DNA of 64,000 nt from JAHCHG01 sp041394845 (GTDB taxonomy: Bacteria; Acidobacteriota; Blastocatellia; Pyrinomonadales; Pyrinomonadaceae), in NCBI GenBank assembly GCA_041394845.1, contig JAWKHL010000003.1:496001-560000 (forward strand), read 5' to 3'. Positions within the stretch are counted from its first letter, which is position 1, and the number at the start of each line of letters is the position of its first letter. The notes beneath the pieces are model-generated. The model was not told the origin of the DNA, did no database searches, and saw only the letters and a program-made list of their open reading frames with translations. The position numbers were made by a program, and so were the translations under genes. Below, piece by piece: positions 9,191 to 19,126 of this stretch.

Positions 9191-11428
9191 TTATTCTAAT
9201 TCAACTTCACTTGCTTGTGGGTTTGCCTTTGATAATTCGTAACTAATGGCGGGTGAGTTGAAAATAACGAGGTACTGACCCAAACGGAACAAAGCATTGA
9301 CATCGTCTTCGGAAAGCTGGTCATCCAAGGTTGATGTTTGGATAAAGACGTTTAAACAAACTTGCAAATCCGATTTAAAAGCCTCCGAAATATGATTCGT
9401 TGACGTAATTGCAACGGTTTGGTTGATCAGCCAAAGCGTAGCGCGCATATTTTTTAAGAAAAACTCGTCCTGACTCTCTGATTCTTGGCCTGTTTGCTCA
9501 TTGCCAATCTTTTTTTTAGCCGGCGATTTCTCCAAAATGGCAATTTCTTTTTTCAGTTTTTCCAGTCTTGGACGCAATGAATCTCCCGTTCCGTAATTTT
9601 GATAATACACATCATCGAGGATAAAACCATTACCTTTGATGTCTTGTAATTCTTTGGCGGCAGCCTCTTTTAATTTTCCATCCGGCAAACTGGAAATTAA
9701 TAAATCCAAGTCGCCGAAGTCGGTCGGCTCAGACTCGTATTTGTAGATGAGATATTCCGGAATGAACTGGAAGATGTTCGTAGCCTCTGCCCTCGGAGTA
9801 ATGCCCGCCCCGTCCTTTACTTCCAAAATTTCATTCCGGGGATAGAAAATAAGAGGACTGAGCAGAATTATCGGTCGGCGCTCAGAATCGTTCTTATAAA
9901 CTCGAACGCCCGTGTTCGCGTATATCACATCCACCGATCTGGTGATCTGATTTAGGGATGATTTAATCTCGTGATCAGGTGCAAAAAACGCGCTTGCATC
10001 GGAAGAAATAATTATGTCGGATTTGTAATCCTTCTGATCCGTCTCATTAGCGTTTAGAAGCAAATTTATTCCGCTGTTATCCGATAACCCGCCGTCTGAC
10101 AATAGAAAATTATGTGCCGGTGTAGGCTCCCACTCCACGGCATCAAACGCACCGGGAAATGCTCCCGAAGCCGTAACAAAGGTGGAAACACGTTGCTCCC
10201 CGAGTTTTTTATCAGTGAAGCCCCAAGCAGTCCATTTTGGTCTCAGGTGATTTTGAACAAGATCGCTTTCAAGTATTGAATCCAGATCCAGGAAATTCGT
10301 TTGGTTTTGACTTTTTTCAGTGTAAAGTTCGGTTAACCATTTCGGTTTAAAGGGATCGTGTAACTCCTTATCACGCAAATTTCCAAAAATATCCTTGTCA
10401 ACCGGGCGGACCAGAGGACGCACGAATAATCCATTTTGACTGATCCCAATGGTGTTTCCTGATCTCAAATCGGTGGCCCCGATAATAAGTTTAGGGCCGT
10501 TGTTTTTGTTTAAATCCGCCATCTTCAAATTCTTGAGCAAAACCCTGTCAAGCAAATTCGTTTGAACATCACCGCGTCCGAATTCCCAGAAGGGTAGTAA
10601 TTTTATCTTGGTCCAAGGAACTTCCATTGGCGTCATAAGTCGGATAGCATTGTGCACATCGAATAAGTCGCGTCGCAAATTAAATCGCCGCTCAACGAGA
10701 AACCTTCGGAATTCATCTGGGTTGCCGCCCGCAGTATAAAACGAGCCGATAATGCTTCCTCCCGAAATTGAACCTATCACCGAAATAGGAATGTGCCGAT
10801 TTTCAAGTGCATTCAAGATGCCCGCGTGCATTAGCGCAGCTCGATACCCGCCTCCGGAAAGGGCGAGACCGATTTTCTTCGGCTTTCGCCAAGAAGGATC
10901 AGCATATATTTCTGAAAACCGGTTTGGATTGAGTTTATTGGCGGCCCGTCCGTTTTCCATAACAACGTCGAGCAAGGAACAGGACGTCCAGAAAATTAGG
11001 ATAGAAACAAGGAAGAGAATGAAACCCCGGATCCCGGTCGTGCATTGGCGATAAAAGTGTCGTTCATCATCTTCTTTAAAACCAAAACGATGGACCAGGA
11101 AAAATGAGGTTCCGAACGACAGAAGCAAAAAAATTACATCTCTCAAATAGCTATAGCTTCCCGCCAAATAGAGTCCGGTGATAGAAATAAACAAAGCCAA
11201 TGAAATCCAGAGCCCAAAAGCATTAAAATGAAGACCCAATATTGTGAAAGCCATCAGGATCAGCCCTCCAATAAAAGAGATTCCCAAAATACCTTCATAG
11301 TAAATGGCGCAAAGAGCAAACCAAATAACAAATAAAAACAAAATGAAAAATCCAAATAAAAAGAGTACATCGGTTGCGTCTTCTTCCATAAACTTTTTCC
11401 ACTTTTGGTTTTTAACCTTTGTTTTCAT
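9191..11428 (-). CDS. Membrane-anchored patatin-like phospholipase
   Basis: A 745-residue protein with four or five N-terminal membrane helices (about residues 17-165) followed by a patatin lipase domain. Motifs are the oxyanion hole LALSGGGYRAALMHAG, the nucleophile elbow GSISGGS (SxSGG variant instead of GxSxG, catalytic Ser in the second S) and the DGG of the catalytic dyad in LLSDGGLSDNSGI. It would cleave acyl esters of membrane lipids at the cytoplasmic face. AAGGAG precedes the ATG. Base composition is visibly more AT-rich than neighbouring housekeeping genes, and the 1.25 kb beyond it is AT-rich and gene-poor, consistent with acquired DNA (inference). Confidence 0.88.
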   Translation of the reverse strand: MKTKVKNQKWKKFMEEDATDVLFLFGFFILFLFVIWFALCAIYYEGILGISFIGGLILMAFTILGLHFNAFGLWISLALFISITGLYLAGSYSYLRDVIFLLLSFGTSFFLVHRFGFKEDDERHFYRQCTTGIRGFILFLVSILIFWTSCSLLDVVMENGRAANKLNPNRFSEIYADPSWRKPKKIGLALSGGGYRAALMHAGILNALENRHIPISVIGSISGGSIIGSFYTAGGNPDEFRRFLVERRFNLRRDLFDVHNAIRLMTPMEVPWTKIKLLPFWEFGRGDVQTNLLDRVLLKNLKMADLNKNNGPKLIIGATDLRSGNTIGISQNGLFVRPLVRPVDKDIFGNLRDKELHDPFKPKWLTELYTEKSQNQTNFLDLDSILESDLVQNHLRPKWTAWGFTDKKLGEQRVSTFVTASGAFPGAFDAVEWEPTPAHNFLLSDGGLSDNSGINLLLNANETDQKDYKSDIIISSDASAFFAPDHEIKSSLNQITRSVDVIYANTGVRVYKNDSERRPIILLSPLIFYPRNEILEVKDGAGITPRAEATNIFQFIPEYLIYKYESEPTDFGDLDLLISSLPDGKLKEAAAKELQDIKGNGFILDDVYYQNYGTGDSLRPRLEKLKKEIAILEKSPAKKKIGNEQTGQESESQDEFFLKNMRATLWLINQTVAITSTNHISEAFKSDLQVCLNVFIQTSTLDDQLSEDDVNALFRLGQYLVIFNSPAISYELSKANPQASEVELE

Positions 11429-12682
11429 AACTTGTCTCCTTAAGAAAACAGTCTCAATTTCTTAGCCCTCCACCCAATCCGGTTTCCATCAAGAATGAAG
11501 TAATCGCTTCGGTCTTCCCCGTTTCGCTTTAACATTTTCAGTTTGCTCTTTAATTTCAGGGTAAAAAATGGAAAGCAGGGGACTTGGCGTTGTGGTTGCT
11601 TTTTTTTCACTACAAGGAAATATTTTTACGCAACGGAGCGATGGTGGAAGAAGTCGATATTGGAGGAACCGGCTCGACATTATTTGGGTTTTAAGAATAA
11701 ATGTGCTTTAGCATAATCCGTTTCCTAAATATTCGCAATGGTTTTATTAGCTTCATCAGAAATAGGTTACCAGAGCCAATCGGATCGGCTACCTCATCTT
11801 GTATTTGAAACTGTTTTCATCATCCAACCAACCGAAACCCCTTCATTTGGTGTTTCCGGGAGCAACCCCCTCTCAGTAAGCCTTTGCCGACAATTTTCCC
11901 CGAGAGAGTGTTATCAATAAGGTCAAAAATGGCAACTTTTTTATGGTTTACGGGTTTAACGATCAAAGGAGCAGGGTGGGTTCATCAAAACATGTTTGAA
12001 ATAATTATGAGACCGTAATCCAGTTCGGTTGTTGGGCAAGATCATCTAGCTATTACGATTTAGAAACCGTCGGTAACAATTGATAAATTGCTCTTCTGCA
12101 TTTTTTATTCTCCGCCCGCGAAAACGAAAATTCGCCGAATAAAAGGCTTTTGACCACATTTACCATTTACTTTTTTTCAGAAAAACATTTATACTAGGCC
12201 AAGTTTGCTTAAACATCTTAGATATGAAAGCAAAGTTTGGCTTTTATATCTCGACCTGAATGAATTGAACGAAAAAGCAGACTCGAAAAAGTTTTACGAA
12301 ATTTACACAGTTTTTTAGATTTACAAAAAGAACAAGATTCGGCGGGTATCGAGCGCATTTGAAAAAAACGAGAAGAATGAGCGCTCCCTGCTTGAAGGAA
12401 AAGCTGTTTTTAACGGCTTTTGAGAAATACAGAGATTCCTGCGTGAAAAAACTCAAAAACCGGGAGATCCCGGCAAATAAATCCATATACAAAATACAAC
12501 CGTTTTGTTAGACGCAAAATCTGCTCTGCCGACCCGAGCCTCAGCGCAAGGGTGTGCAAATTCTCCTTATTCAAGTAATTTCTCCTTCGAATCTATCTTG
12601 CCAAGCTATTAAAAATACAAAGGATCGTCCGCTAAACAAGCGATCCGAAAAACCCCTTTGAAAAGGAAAAGATTTTCACTTT
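11429..12682. other. AT-rich, gene-poor 1.25 kb region with a possible decayed ORF
   Basis: No intact gene is credible here. On the plus strand, about 12165-12485 reads as one frame with protein-like charge composition (DLNELNEKADSKKFYEIYTVF, then after an in-frame TAG, SAFEKNEKNERSLLEGKAVF, a TGA, then EIQRFLREKTQ). This could be a pseudogene with two in-frame stops, but I recognise no family. The rest (11460-12160) shows no repeats or RNA genes that I can support. Confidence 0.4.
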
Positions 12683-15205
12683 ATGTCGAAAGAAATGATT
12701 ATCAGCGTCAATGGACGCGAGAAAAAGATCGCCATCGTTGATGATGGCCAGGTAACAGAATTTTATATTGAACGCGGCGAAGAAAACTCCGGCGTCGTCG
12801 GCAACATTTACAAAGGCCGGGTGATGAGAGTCCTTCCGGGCATGCAATCGGCATTTGTCGATATCGGACTCGAACGGGACGCCTTCCTCTACGTCTCGGA
12901 TTTCTTTGATGAAGAGGAAGAAATCGAACGCATAATTTTGGAAAAAGCCGAAAAATCCCCGGATGAGGCGGAACGGGAGGCAACCGACCAAATTTACAAA
13001 GAACGCCTCAAACGCGAGAAGCAGATGGAGGAGGCTCAGGAACTGGCCGAACCTCTGGCGGAAAAGGATGAAGAGGAGGAAGAAGAAGATAAATCCTCCA
13101 AAGGCAAGCGTAAAAAAAGTCGGCGCGGCAAAAAAGCCAAAGAAACTTCCGGCAAAAAAGAGGCTGAGGCGCAGGACGAAGAGGATGAAGATTCGAAGGA
13201 TTCACGAAGGAAAAAGAAGGGCGTCCCGCCTCCGGTCTTTGAGATTGAGGATTCGGGTTTCGAACGGATAATCGACGATACCGATACGGGCGATATGTTC
13301 AAAGATGCCTACCTTCAGGAAGCGATCGTCGATCAGGTCCGGGCCATCGAATTCGATATGGAAAGCCAGACCGGCGCGGAGGTCGGTTCATTGATCGATT
13401 CGGTCGCCGATCAACCGAACGGTTTTCAGCGGATCGCTGACGAGGAAGAGGAAGAGGCTTCGACCAAATCCGGCGGCAGAACCAAACGCCGGACCAGAAG
13501 ATCGACCAAAAAACAAAAGGCCGAAAAAGAGGAACCGGAAGAAAAGCCCGAGGAAATCGAAGAAAAGGAAGAAGAAAAACCGAAGGCCAAACGGACCACA
13601 CGAAGCAAAAGGACGACTACTTCCAGACGAAAACCTTCGGCCAAAAAGGATTCGGAAGAGCGGCCAGAGGAAGCCGAAGAAACGAAAGAAGAGGAAAAGC
13701 CCAAAACCAAATCCGCTTCCCGCACAAGATCGACGGCCAAAAAGAAGACCTCGACCCGCCGGAAGAAATCGCCGGCCAAAAAGGAAAAACTCGAAGACGC
13801 TGAAGCCAGCGTTAAAGATGACGCCGATCCGGCTGCCGAAATGGCCGTCCGGCGGGGCGGACGCGGCCGACGCCGGAGCACCAAATCGAAATCCGACGAC
13901 AAGCCTTCGGATGATAACAGCAACAAAAAATCAACCCGCAAAAGCAGCGGCGGAAATCGCCGGAGCAATCGCCGGCAAAGTTCTCAGCCGACGATCACCG
14001 ATCTGCTCAACGAAGGTCAGGAAATCCTCGTTCAGATCGCCAAGGAACCGATCGCCCGCAAGGGAGCGCGGATAACTTCGCATATCGCCCTGCCGGGAAG
14101 ATTTCTGGTTTATATGCCGACGATCGAACATCTCGGAGTTTCGCGCAAGATCGAGTCTTCCAAAGAACGCGGCCGTTTGCGCACTCTGATCCAGAAGATC
14201 AAGGAGGAAGTCGATCTGCCGTCGGGCGGGTTTATCGTCAGAACCGCCGGCGTCGGCATCTCGGAAGAAGATCTCAGGCAGGATGCCAACTATCTGGTGC
14301 GAACCTGGCTGGACATCAAACTGGACGCCGACAAAGCCAAATCTCCGGAACTCGTTCACCAGGATCTCGACATCATTCTCAGGCTTTTGCGCGATCACCT
14401 GTCCGATGAGTTTTCAGCCATCCGCGTCGATTCCGAAGAGGAATACCGCCGGATCGTCGAATTCGTCAACCGCATTCAGCCGCGTTTGGTCAAACGGGTC
14501 AAGTTCTACACCCGCGAAGAACCGATCCTCGAAGCCTTCGGGGTGCAAGAAGAGATCAACAAAGCATTAAAGCCGCGCGTCTGGCTCAAATCGGGCGGTT
14601 ATCTGGTGATCAACCAAACCGAAGCGCTGGTGGCGATCGACGTCAACACCGGCAAATTCGTCGGCAAGGGCAACGCCCGGCTCGAAGATACGATCACCAA
14701 AACCAATATGGAAGCGGTCGAGGAGATCGCCCGTCAGATCCGCCTCCGAGACCTCGGCGGAATCATCGTGCTGGATCTGATCGATATGGAAGACCGGCGC
14801 AACCGGCACAAGGTTTTGCAGGCCTTGCAGGATCATCTGTCGAGCGACAAATCGCCGACCAAGGTTTTATCCTTCAACGATTTCGGTCTGATCATCATGA
14901 CCCGCAAACGCGTCAAACAATCTCTGGAAAGGACTCTTTGTTCGCCCTGCGAATATTGTCAGAGCGCCGGTTGGGTCAAATCTCCGCAAACCATCTGTTA
15001 CGAGATTCTGGAAGAATCCAGAAGACTTTCAAAGAATCTTGAGGACATCCGGCAGACGACGTTGCGGGTGCATCCCGAGGTGGCCAAAGCGTTGCGCGAA
15101 TCGGAAAGCGTCGTTCTCGACGAAATCGAGGATTATCTCGGAAATGTCGATGTGACCGGCGATGCGTCGATCCATCAGGAACAATTCGATTTTGCGTTTA
15201 TTTAA
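12683..15205 (+). CDS. rng: Ribonuclease E/G family protein with large charged insertion
   Basis: An 840-residue endoribonuclease for rRNA/mRNA processing. The N-terminus (MSKEMIISVNGREKKIAIVDDG ... GNIYKGRVMRVLPGMQSAFVDIGLERDAFLYVSD) starts the S1 domain. The domain is then interrupted at about residues 78-434 by a Lys/Glu/Arg-rich low-complexity insert, and the fold resumes at TITDLLNEGQEILVQIAKEPI. The catalytic Mg-binding residues are present in VAIDVNTGKFVG and VLDLIDMED, and the Zn-link region is CSPCEYC near residue 755. There is no C-terminal degradosome scaffold. E versus G cannot be decided from sequence. The insert may take the scaffold/RNA-binding role (inference). Confidence 0.93.
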   Translation: MSKEMIISVNGREKKIAIVDDGQVTEFYIERGEENSGVVGNIYKGRVMRVLPGMQSAFVDIGLERDAFLYVSDFFDEEEEIERIILEKAEKSPDEAEREATDQIYKERLKREKQMEEAQELAEPLAEKDEEEEEEDKSSKGKRKKSRRGKKAKETSGKKEAEAQDEEDEDSKDSRRKKKGVPPPVFEIEDSGFERIIDDTDTGDMFKDAYLQEAIVDQVRAIEFDMESQTGAEVGSLIDSVADQPNGFQRIADEEEEEASTKSGGRTKRRTRRSTKKQKAEKEEPEEKPEEIEEKEEEKPKAKRTTRSKRTTTSRRKPSAKKDSEERPEEAEETKEEEKPKTKSASRTRSTAKKKTSTRRKKSPAKKEKLEDAEASVKDDADPAAEMAVRRGGRGRRRSTKSKSDDKPSDDNSNKKSTRKSSGGNRRSNRRQSSQPTITDLLNEGQEILVQIAKEPIARKGARITSHIALPGRFLVYMPTIEHLGVSRKIESSKERGRLRTLIQKIKEEVDLPSGGFIVRTAGVGISEEDLRQDANYLVRTWLDIKLDADKAKSPELVHQDLDIILRLLRDHLSDEFSAIRVDSEEEYRRIVEFVNRIQPRLVKRVKFYTREEPILEAFGVQEEINKALKPRVWLKSGGYLVINQTEALVAIDVNTGKFVGKGNARLEDTITKTNMEAVEEIARQIRLRDLGGIIVLDLIDMEDRRNRHKVLQALQDHLSSDKSPTKVLSFNDFGLIIMTRKRVKQSLERTLCSPCEYCQSAGWVKSPQTICYEILEESRRLSKNLEDIRQTTLRVHPEVAKALRESESVVLDEIEDYLGNVDVTGDASIHQEQFDFAFI

Positions 15206-15402
15206 GGGTGAGCAGTGGACGGTGAGCGGTGAGCAGAAAATCTGCCGGTCCGCTCTCTTTAGATCCGGTTTGTTCCATTAAAATAAAAAGGCTGTCTGAA
15301 ATTTTTACCTTTCAGACAGCCTTTTTATCGCGTTTTTTCATTCAAGAGGAAACAGATTGTACTGCTCACTGCTCCCCGCTCACTGCCAACTCGTCTTCCG
15401 GG
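15206..15402. repeat. Inverted GTGAGCA heptad arms around a terminator
   Basis: The left arm at 15208-15236 has 7-bp units GTGAGCA, GTGGACG, GTGAGCG, GTGAGCA. The right arm at 15360-15391 is the reverse complement in the same phase. The terminator at 15285-15326 sits between the arms. Confidence 0.8.
15285..15326. terminator. Bidirectional rho-independent terminator
   Basis: A perfect 17-bp stem, 15285-15301 with 15310-15326 (core GGCTGTCTGAAA), with A-run and T-run flanks. It serves the converging RNase E/G gene and YARHG gene. Confidence 0.93.
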
Positions 15403-15434
15403 CTCCGACACGCGGAACCTAAATTCCGGCTTTA

Positions 15435-16646
15435 TCAGCCCTCGAATTCGGCGAACTTGCTGATGGCGTATTCTTCGGCCTCTTTAATGGTCGCCAGATT
15501 CTTGAATTCGACCTCGCCGAGCATATCGTCCTTGAACTCCGGATCGGCCTTATACCAGGATTGCGCCTCGAAGTATTTTTGCAGTTCGGGGTTCTTGAAA
15601 ACCCGGCCGCGACGGGCGTAAATCTCATTTCTCAAAATCCGCAGATCCTCGGTGAAAAGATTTTCTATGGTTTCCAGCGACAATACTTCGGTGGCCAGAT
15701 TTTCGCGCATCTTGTTTTCGCGGGCGAGGATCAGATTGACGTTCTGTCGTTCGATGTCGTTGAGTTTGACCTTCGACTGATCCTTAAGCGGCCGGTACCA
15801 ATCGCGCCATTCGAAATACTGGCGGACGCCGGGAGTCTGGAACCGAAGTCCGCGCCGGGCCCAGATCTCATTGCGGATCATCCGCAGTTCCATCATCGTC
15901 AGACCGTTCAACTGCTCGTCGGTCAGGGCGACCGTTTGAAAATTCTCCATGTCGCCGATCGAGATGGCCGTATTGCGGCCCTTGCTCTTTTCATTGAAAA
16001 GGAGTTCGATGTTTTTGCGCTCGATGTCGCTCAAAACGGTTTGGGAATAGTTCGGATCGGACCGGTACCAGTACCGTTCGTTGAAATATTTCTGGAGCCA
16101 TTCCTCGTCCGGAAAAGTCTTGCCGTGAATGGCCTCGACCTCGGCGATCAGAACGCGCAGTTCGGCCGCCGAATATCCGCCGAGTTTGTCCTCCGGGATC
16201 AGTTTGTTCTCCCAGATGCGCATATCGCCCGGCTGAACCGTGTAATGCCGCCGGGCTTCTTCCATTCGGATCAGATCCAGATTCTCGCGTTCTTTTTTGG
16301 TCAACACCGAGTTGCCGAAATTTTCGTTCGGTTTATACCATTTTTGCTTTTCCAGATAATCCTGGATCGAACGTTCTTTGAAGATCCGCCCGCGTTTTCC
16401 GAAGACGATGCCGCGCAAAAGAGCCAATTGGCTGACCGGTTGAGTTTCGTCGAACTCATCCGGCTCTTCGGTGTCCATTTTCTTCAACTGGGCTTGGCGG
16501 ATCGTCGTCTTGGTAAAATCGACTTTCTGCCAGCCCTGTTTTGTAAATTGATCCCAACGCTCCTGCCGGGGGTCTTTGTCCTGCGCAAAGGTGCCGGCGA
16601 CAAAAAGCAACAGAAAAACAAGACAGGTCAAATTTTTTATCTTCAT
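15435..16646 (-). CDS. Exported YARHG-repeat protein
   Basis: A 403-residue protein with a signal peptide (MKIKNLTCLVFLLLFVAGTFAQ). It then has about four repeats of the YARHG domain pattern: 'MELRMIRNEIWARRGLRF...YFEWRDWYRP' and 'LRILRNEIYARRGRVFKNPELQKYFEAQSWYKADPEF' are the clearest, and two more degenerate copies lie at about 90-135 and 165-225. Each ends with an 'LndiErkNv.li' helix. YARHG domains occur in extracellular proteins and are thought to bind cell-wall-related ligands; the function here is unknown. It converges on RNase E/G across a shared terminator. Confidence 0.85.
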   Translation of the reverse strand: MKIKNLTCLVFLLLFVAGTFAQDKDPRQERWDQFTKQGWQKVDFTKTTIRQAQLKKMDTEEPDEFDETQPVSQLALLRGIVFGKRGRIFKERSIQDYLEKQKWYKPNENFGNSVLTKKERENLDLIRMEEARRHYTVQPGDMRIWENKLIPEDKLGGYSAAELRVLIAEVEAIHGKTFPDEEWLQKYFNERYWYRSDPNYSQTVLSDIERKNIELLFNEKSKGRNTAISIGDMENFQTVALTDEQLNGLTMMELRMIRNEIWARRGLRFQTPGVRQYFEWRDWYRPLKDQSKVKLNDIERQNVNLILARENKMRENLATEVLSLETIENLFTEDLRILRNEIYARRGRVFKNPELQKYFEAQSWYKADPEFKDDMLGEVEFKNLATIKEAEEYAISKFAEFEG

Positions 16647-16697
16647 ATTTTTATCTTTGTTCGGTGAGCAGTTGTCGGTTTAAGACTCATAGCTCAC

Positions 16698-17126
16698 CTA
16701 ATCCTGCACCTCGATAATCTCAAAACTGGTCGTGATCTCGGCCGTCGGTTTGACCGTGGCCGCCACCGAACAGTATTTGGTATCCGAGAGTTCGATCGCG
16801 TCCGCGACGGCCTTTTTCGATACGCTACGTCCGTATACGATATGGTGAATATTGATATGGCTGAAGGACCGCGGATGCTCGTCGCGTCGCTTTCCCGTCA
16901 GCTCGACCCGGTAATCGGTTACGACCTGACGCTTCTTCTCCAAGATCGAAACCACATCGATCGCCGTACAACTGCCGACGGCCAGCAAAAGCAGTTCTAT
17001 GGGCGATGCGGCGGCTTTTCTATCACCTTTGGTGTCAATGGTTTGGGCATGTCCGCTGGCGCTTGTGCCGATGAAAAACTCGTCTCCGCCATATTTAATA
17101 AGGGTTTTATAATCGTTATCAGCCAT
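16698..17126 (-). CDS. OsmC/Ohr family protein
   Basis: A 142-residue thiol peroxidase-like protein. The two family cysteines are seen in AVGSCTAIDVVSIL (about residue 53) and TKYCSVAATVKP (about 115). The spacing and the KRRDEHPRSFSHINIHHIVYG segment fit the YhfA-like OsmC branch rather than Ohr. Expected role: reduction of organic hydroperoxides or related thiol chemistry in the cytoplasm. It is a single gene. Confidence 0.9.
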   Translation of the reverse strand: MADNDYKTLIKYGGDEFFIGTSASGHAQTIDTKGDRKAAASPIELLLLAVGSCTAIDVVSILEKKRQVVTDYRVELTGKRRDEHPRSFSHINIHHIVYGRSVSKKAVADAIELSDTKYCSVAATVKPTAEITTSFEIIEVQD

Positions 17127-17228
17127 CAGATTTTCCTTTTTTAGAACGGTTAATTAAAATGATTTTGCGGGGAATTTTAACATAAATTCCGACGGAATTG
17201 TTGACCCTTTTTCGATCGAACAACCCTT

Positions 17229-17244
17229 TGGCATAAAAAATGCT
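17229..17244 (+). promoter_or_regulatory. Possible sigma-54 promoter
   Basis: TGGCATAAAAAATGCT has the GG and GC dinucleotides at the required 12-bp spacing (consensus TGGCAC-N5-TTGC, one mismatch in each half). It lies about 50 bp before the glycine-zipper gene ATG at 17294. No bEBP gene is in the window. Confidence 0.35.
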
Positions 17245-17293
17245 TCATAATATTTGCCAAACGATTGTTTCACGGCAAATCAGGGAGAAAAAA

Positions 17294-18901
17294 ATGAACA
17301 GATTTAGAGGAATATTTTCAATTTACGCATTAATTGGATTGATCGTTTTCGGTTTGGTAGGACCGGCCAACGGTCAATTCGCTCGAAATTCACGGGAGAT
17401 TCGCGACATCACGCGCCAACTGAAAAATCAGGTCGATAATTTTCAGATGGGTTTATCGAATCAACTTCGGCGGCGCAGTTCGATCCCCCGTCAGGAACGG
17501 GAACAATTGGAGGACGATGTCGTCCAACTCAAAGACAAGATCAGGGATTTCGAAACCCGTTTCCAGCGTCAATATGAAACGACGGAGGATGTAACGGGCG
17601 TTCTCGAAACCGGCAAACAGATCAACGATTTTATCAATTACAACAGCATCAGCACCAAGGTCGATTCCGACTGGGTTACGATTCGCGGCCTGCTCGATCG
17701 TCTGGCCTCCAACTACAACATCAGTTGGAACTGGAACGATCCGAATTCGACCGGCGGAAATAACTACCCGACCGATTATCCTTCGACGGGCGGAAATTTC
17801 AGCTATTCTCTGACCGGAACCTATCAACTCGATCAGTCGCGGAGCGAGAACACCGCAGATATCGCCGACCGCGCCATGCAGCGGAGCAATTCGCGCAATG
17901 ACCGGGCCGCCCGCGAGGATCTGGAAAACAAACTCGAAGCACCGGAACAGATCGCCATCGACGCTCGCGGCAATCAGGTCACTCTGGCCACATCCAACGC
18001 CCAGCCGATTACTTTTTCGGCCGACGGACGCGAACAGGTTCAAACGACCGATGACGGTCGGACGATCCGCGTCCGGGCGTCTCTTCGCGGACAGGAACTG
18101 ATCATCTCCAGCCTCGGCGGCGACACCGATTTCACCATTACCTTCACTTCGACCGAAAACGGCCGGAGCATGAAAGTAACGCGCCGGATAACGACGCCTT
18201 ACCTGCGCCAGACGGTTTTCGCCGAAAGCGTCTATCAAAAGACCGATTCCGTCGCGCGGCTTGGCAACTACGATCCGGGCGATTATTCGGACAACGGCGG
18301 CTATTCGAGCAACGACCCGAACGATCGGAATTACCCGAACGGCAACAATCCGGCACCGGGGCGGACCGGCGATTACATCGTGCCCAACGACACGATCCTG
18401 TACGGAACGCTCGATAATGACATCGACACCAAAGTTTCGCAAAACAACGATCGTTTCCGGATGACGGTTCAATCGCCGAACGCTTTCCGGGGCGCCGTCG
18501 TCGAAGGCTATCTGTCGGGCATCGACCGCTCGGGCCGGGTTTCCGGACGATCGGAGATCACTTTTAACTTCCAGACCATCCGGATGCCGGACGGCCGGAC
18601 CTACGATTTCGCCGGAACTCTGCAAAGCGTTACGGACGAGAACGGCAAAACCATCAAGGTCGATGATGAAGGAGCCGCCAAAGGCGACAGCCAGACCAAG
18701 GAAACCGTCAAACGTTCGGGCATCGGAGCCGGGATCGGCGCGCTGATCGGAGCCATCGCCGGCGGAGCCAAGGGTGCGGCCATCGGCGCGGTCATCGGCG
18801 GCGGAGCCGGAGCCGGTTCGGTCATTTTGCAGGGCAAGGATGACCTTAAACTGAAGGCCGGTTCGGAAATCAGCGTCAAATCCTCCTCGCCGCTTCGCTG
18901 A
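17294..18901 (+). CDS. Exported glycine-zipper protein, function unknown
   Basis: The start is chosen at ATG 17294 (AGGGAG 6 nt upstream), not the in-frame ATG 54 bp earlier, because it gives a clean signal peptide (MNRFRGIFSIYALIGLIVFG...NGQF). The 535-residue product has an N-terminal helical Gln/Arg-rich segment, a beta-rich middle, an Asp/Asn/Tyr/Pro-rich linker (about 345-385) and, near the C-terminus, a classical glycine zipper (GIGAGIGALIGAIAGGAKGA) that may insert in a membrane. No enzyme motif is seen. A strong GC terminator follows directly. Confidence 0.8.
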   Translation: MNRFRGIFSIYALIGLIVFGLVGPANGQFARNSREIRDITRQLKNQVDNFQMGLSNQLRRRSSIPRQEREQLEDDVVQLKDKIRDFETRFQRQYETTEDVTGVLETGKQINDFINYNSISTKVDSDWVTIRGLLDRLASNYNISWNWNDPNSTGGNNYPTDYPSTGGNFSYSLTGTYQLDQSRSENTADIADRAMQRSNSRNDRAAREDLENKLEAPEQIAIDARGNQVTLATSNAQPITFSADGREQVQTTDDGRTIRVRASLRGQELIISSLGGDTDFTITFTSTENGRSMKVTRRITTPYLRQTVFAESVYQKTDSVARLGNYDPGDYSDNGGYSSNDPNDRNYPNGNNPAPGRTGDYIVPNDTILYGTLDNDIDTKVSQNNDRFRMTVQSPNAFRGAVVEGYLSGIDRSGRVSGRSEITFNFQTIRMPDGRTYDFAGTLQSVTDENGKTIKVDDEGAAKGDSQTKETVKRSGIGAGIGALIGAIAGGAKGAAIGAVIGGGAGAGSVILQGKDDLKLKAGSEISVKSSSPLR

Positions 18902-18919
18902 TTTTTTCAACGGAAAGTG

Positions 18920-18953
18920 AAAAGGGGCAGCCCCGGCCGGGGCTGCCCCTTTT
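18920..18953 (+). terminator. Rho-independent terminator
   Basis: A 15-bp stem, 18920-18934 with 18939-18953 (AAAAGGGGCAGCCCC arm), loop GGCC, ending in TTTT. It lies 19 bp after the glycine-zipper gene. Confidence 0.9.
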
Positions 18954-19126
18954 CCGATTAAATCCACGCTCGCAGATAAAGCTTTAACTTGCCCCATTTA
19001 AATCACTGTCAAAACAAATACATAAACTCACTAAATTAGGGCTTCCGGCGACTGTCTAAATCGGCAAAAAAATGGTAAAATATAGGCAATTATTGGGAAA
19101 AATGTAATTGATTGGGACAGATTTTA

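Noticed and set aside
11489..11920. Short open frames of 60-63 codons in the gene desert
   Set aside because: No ribosome site, no protein-like composition and no family resemblance.
17453..18997. 514-codon antisense open frame opposite the glycine-zipper gene
   Set aside because: It is a shadow of strong codon bias; the plus-strand product has a signal peptide, a ribosome site and a glycine zipper, and the antisense product has no recognisable domain.
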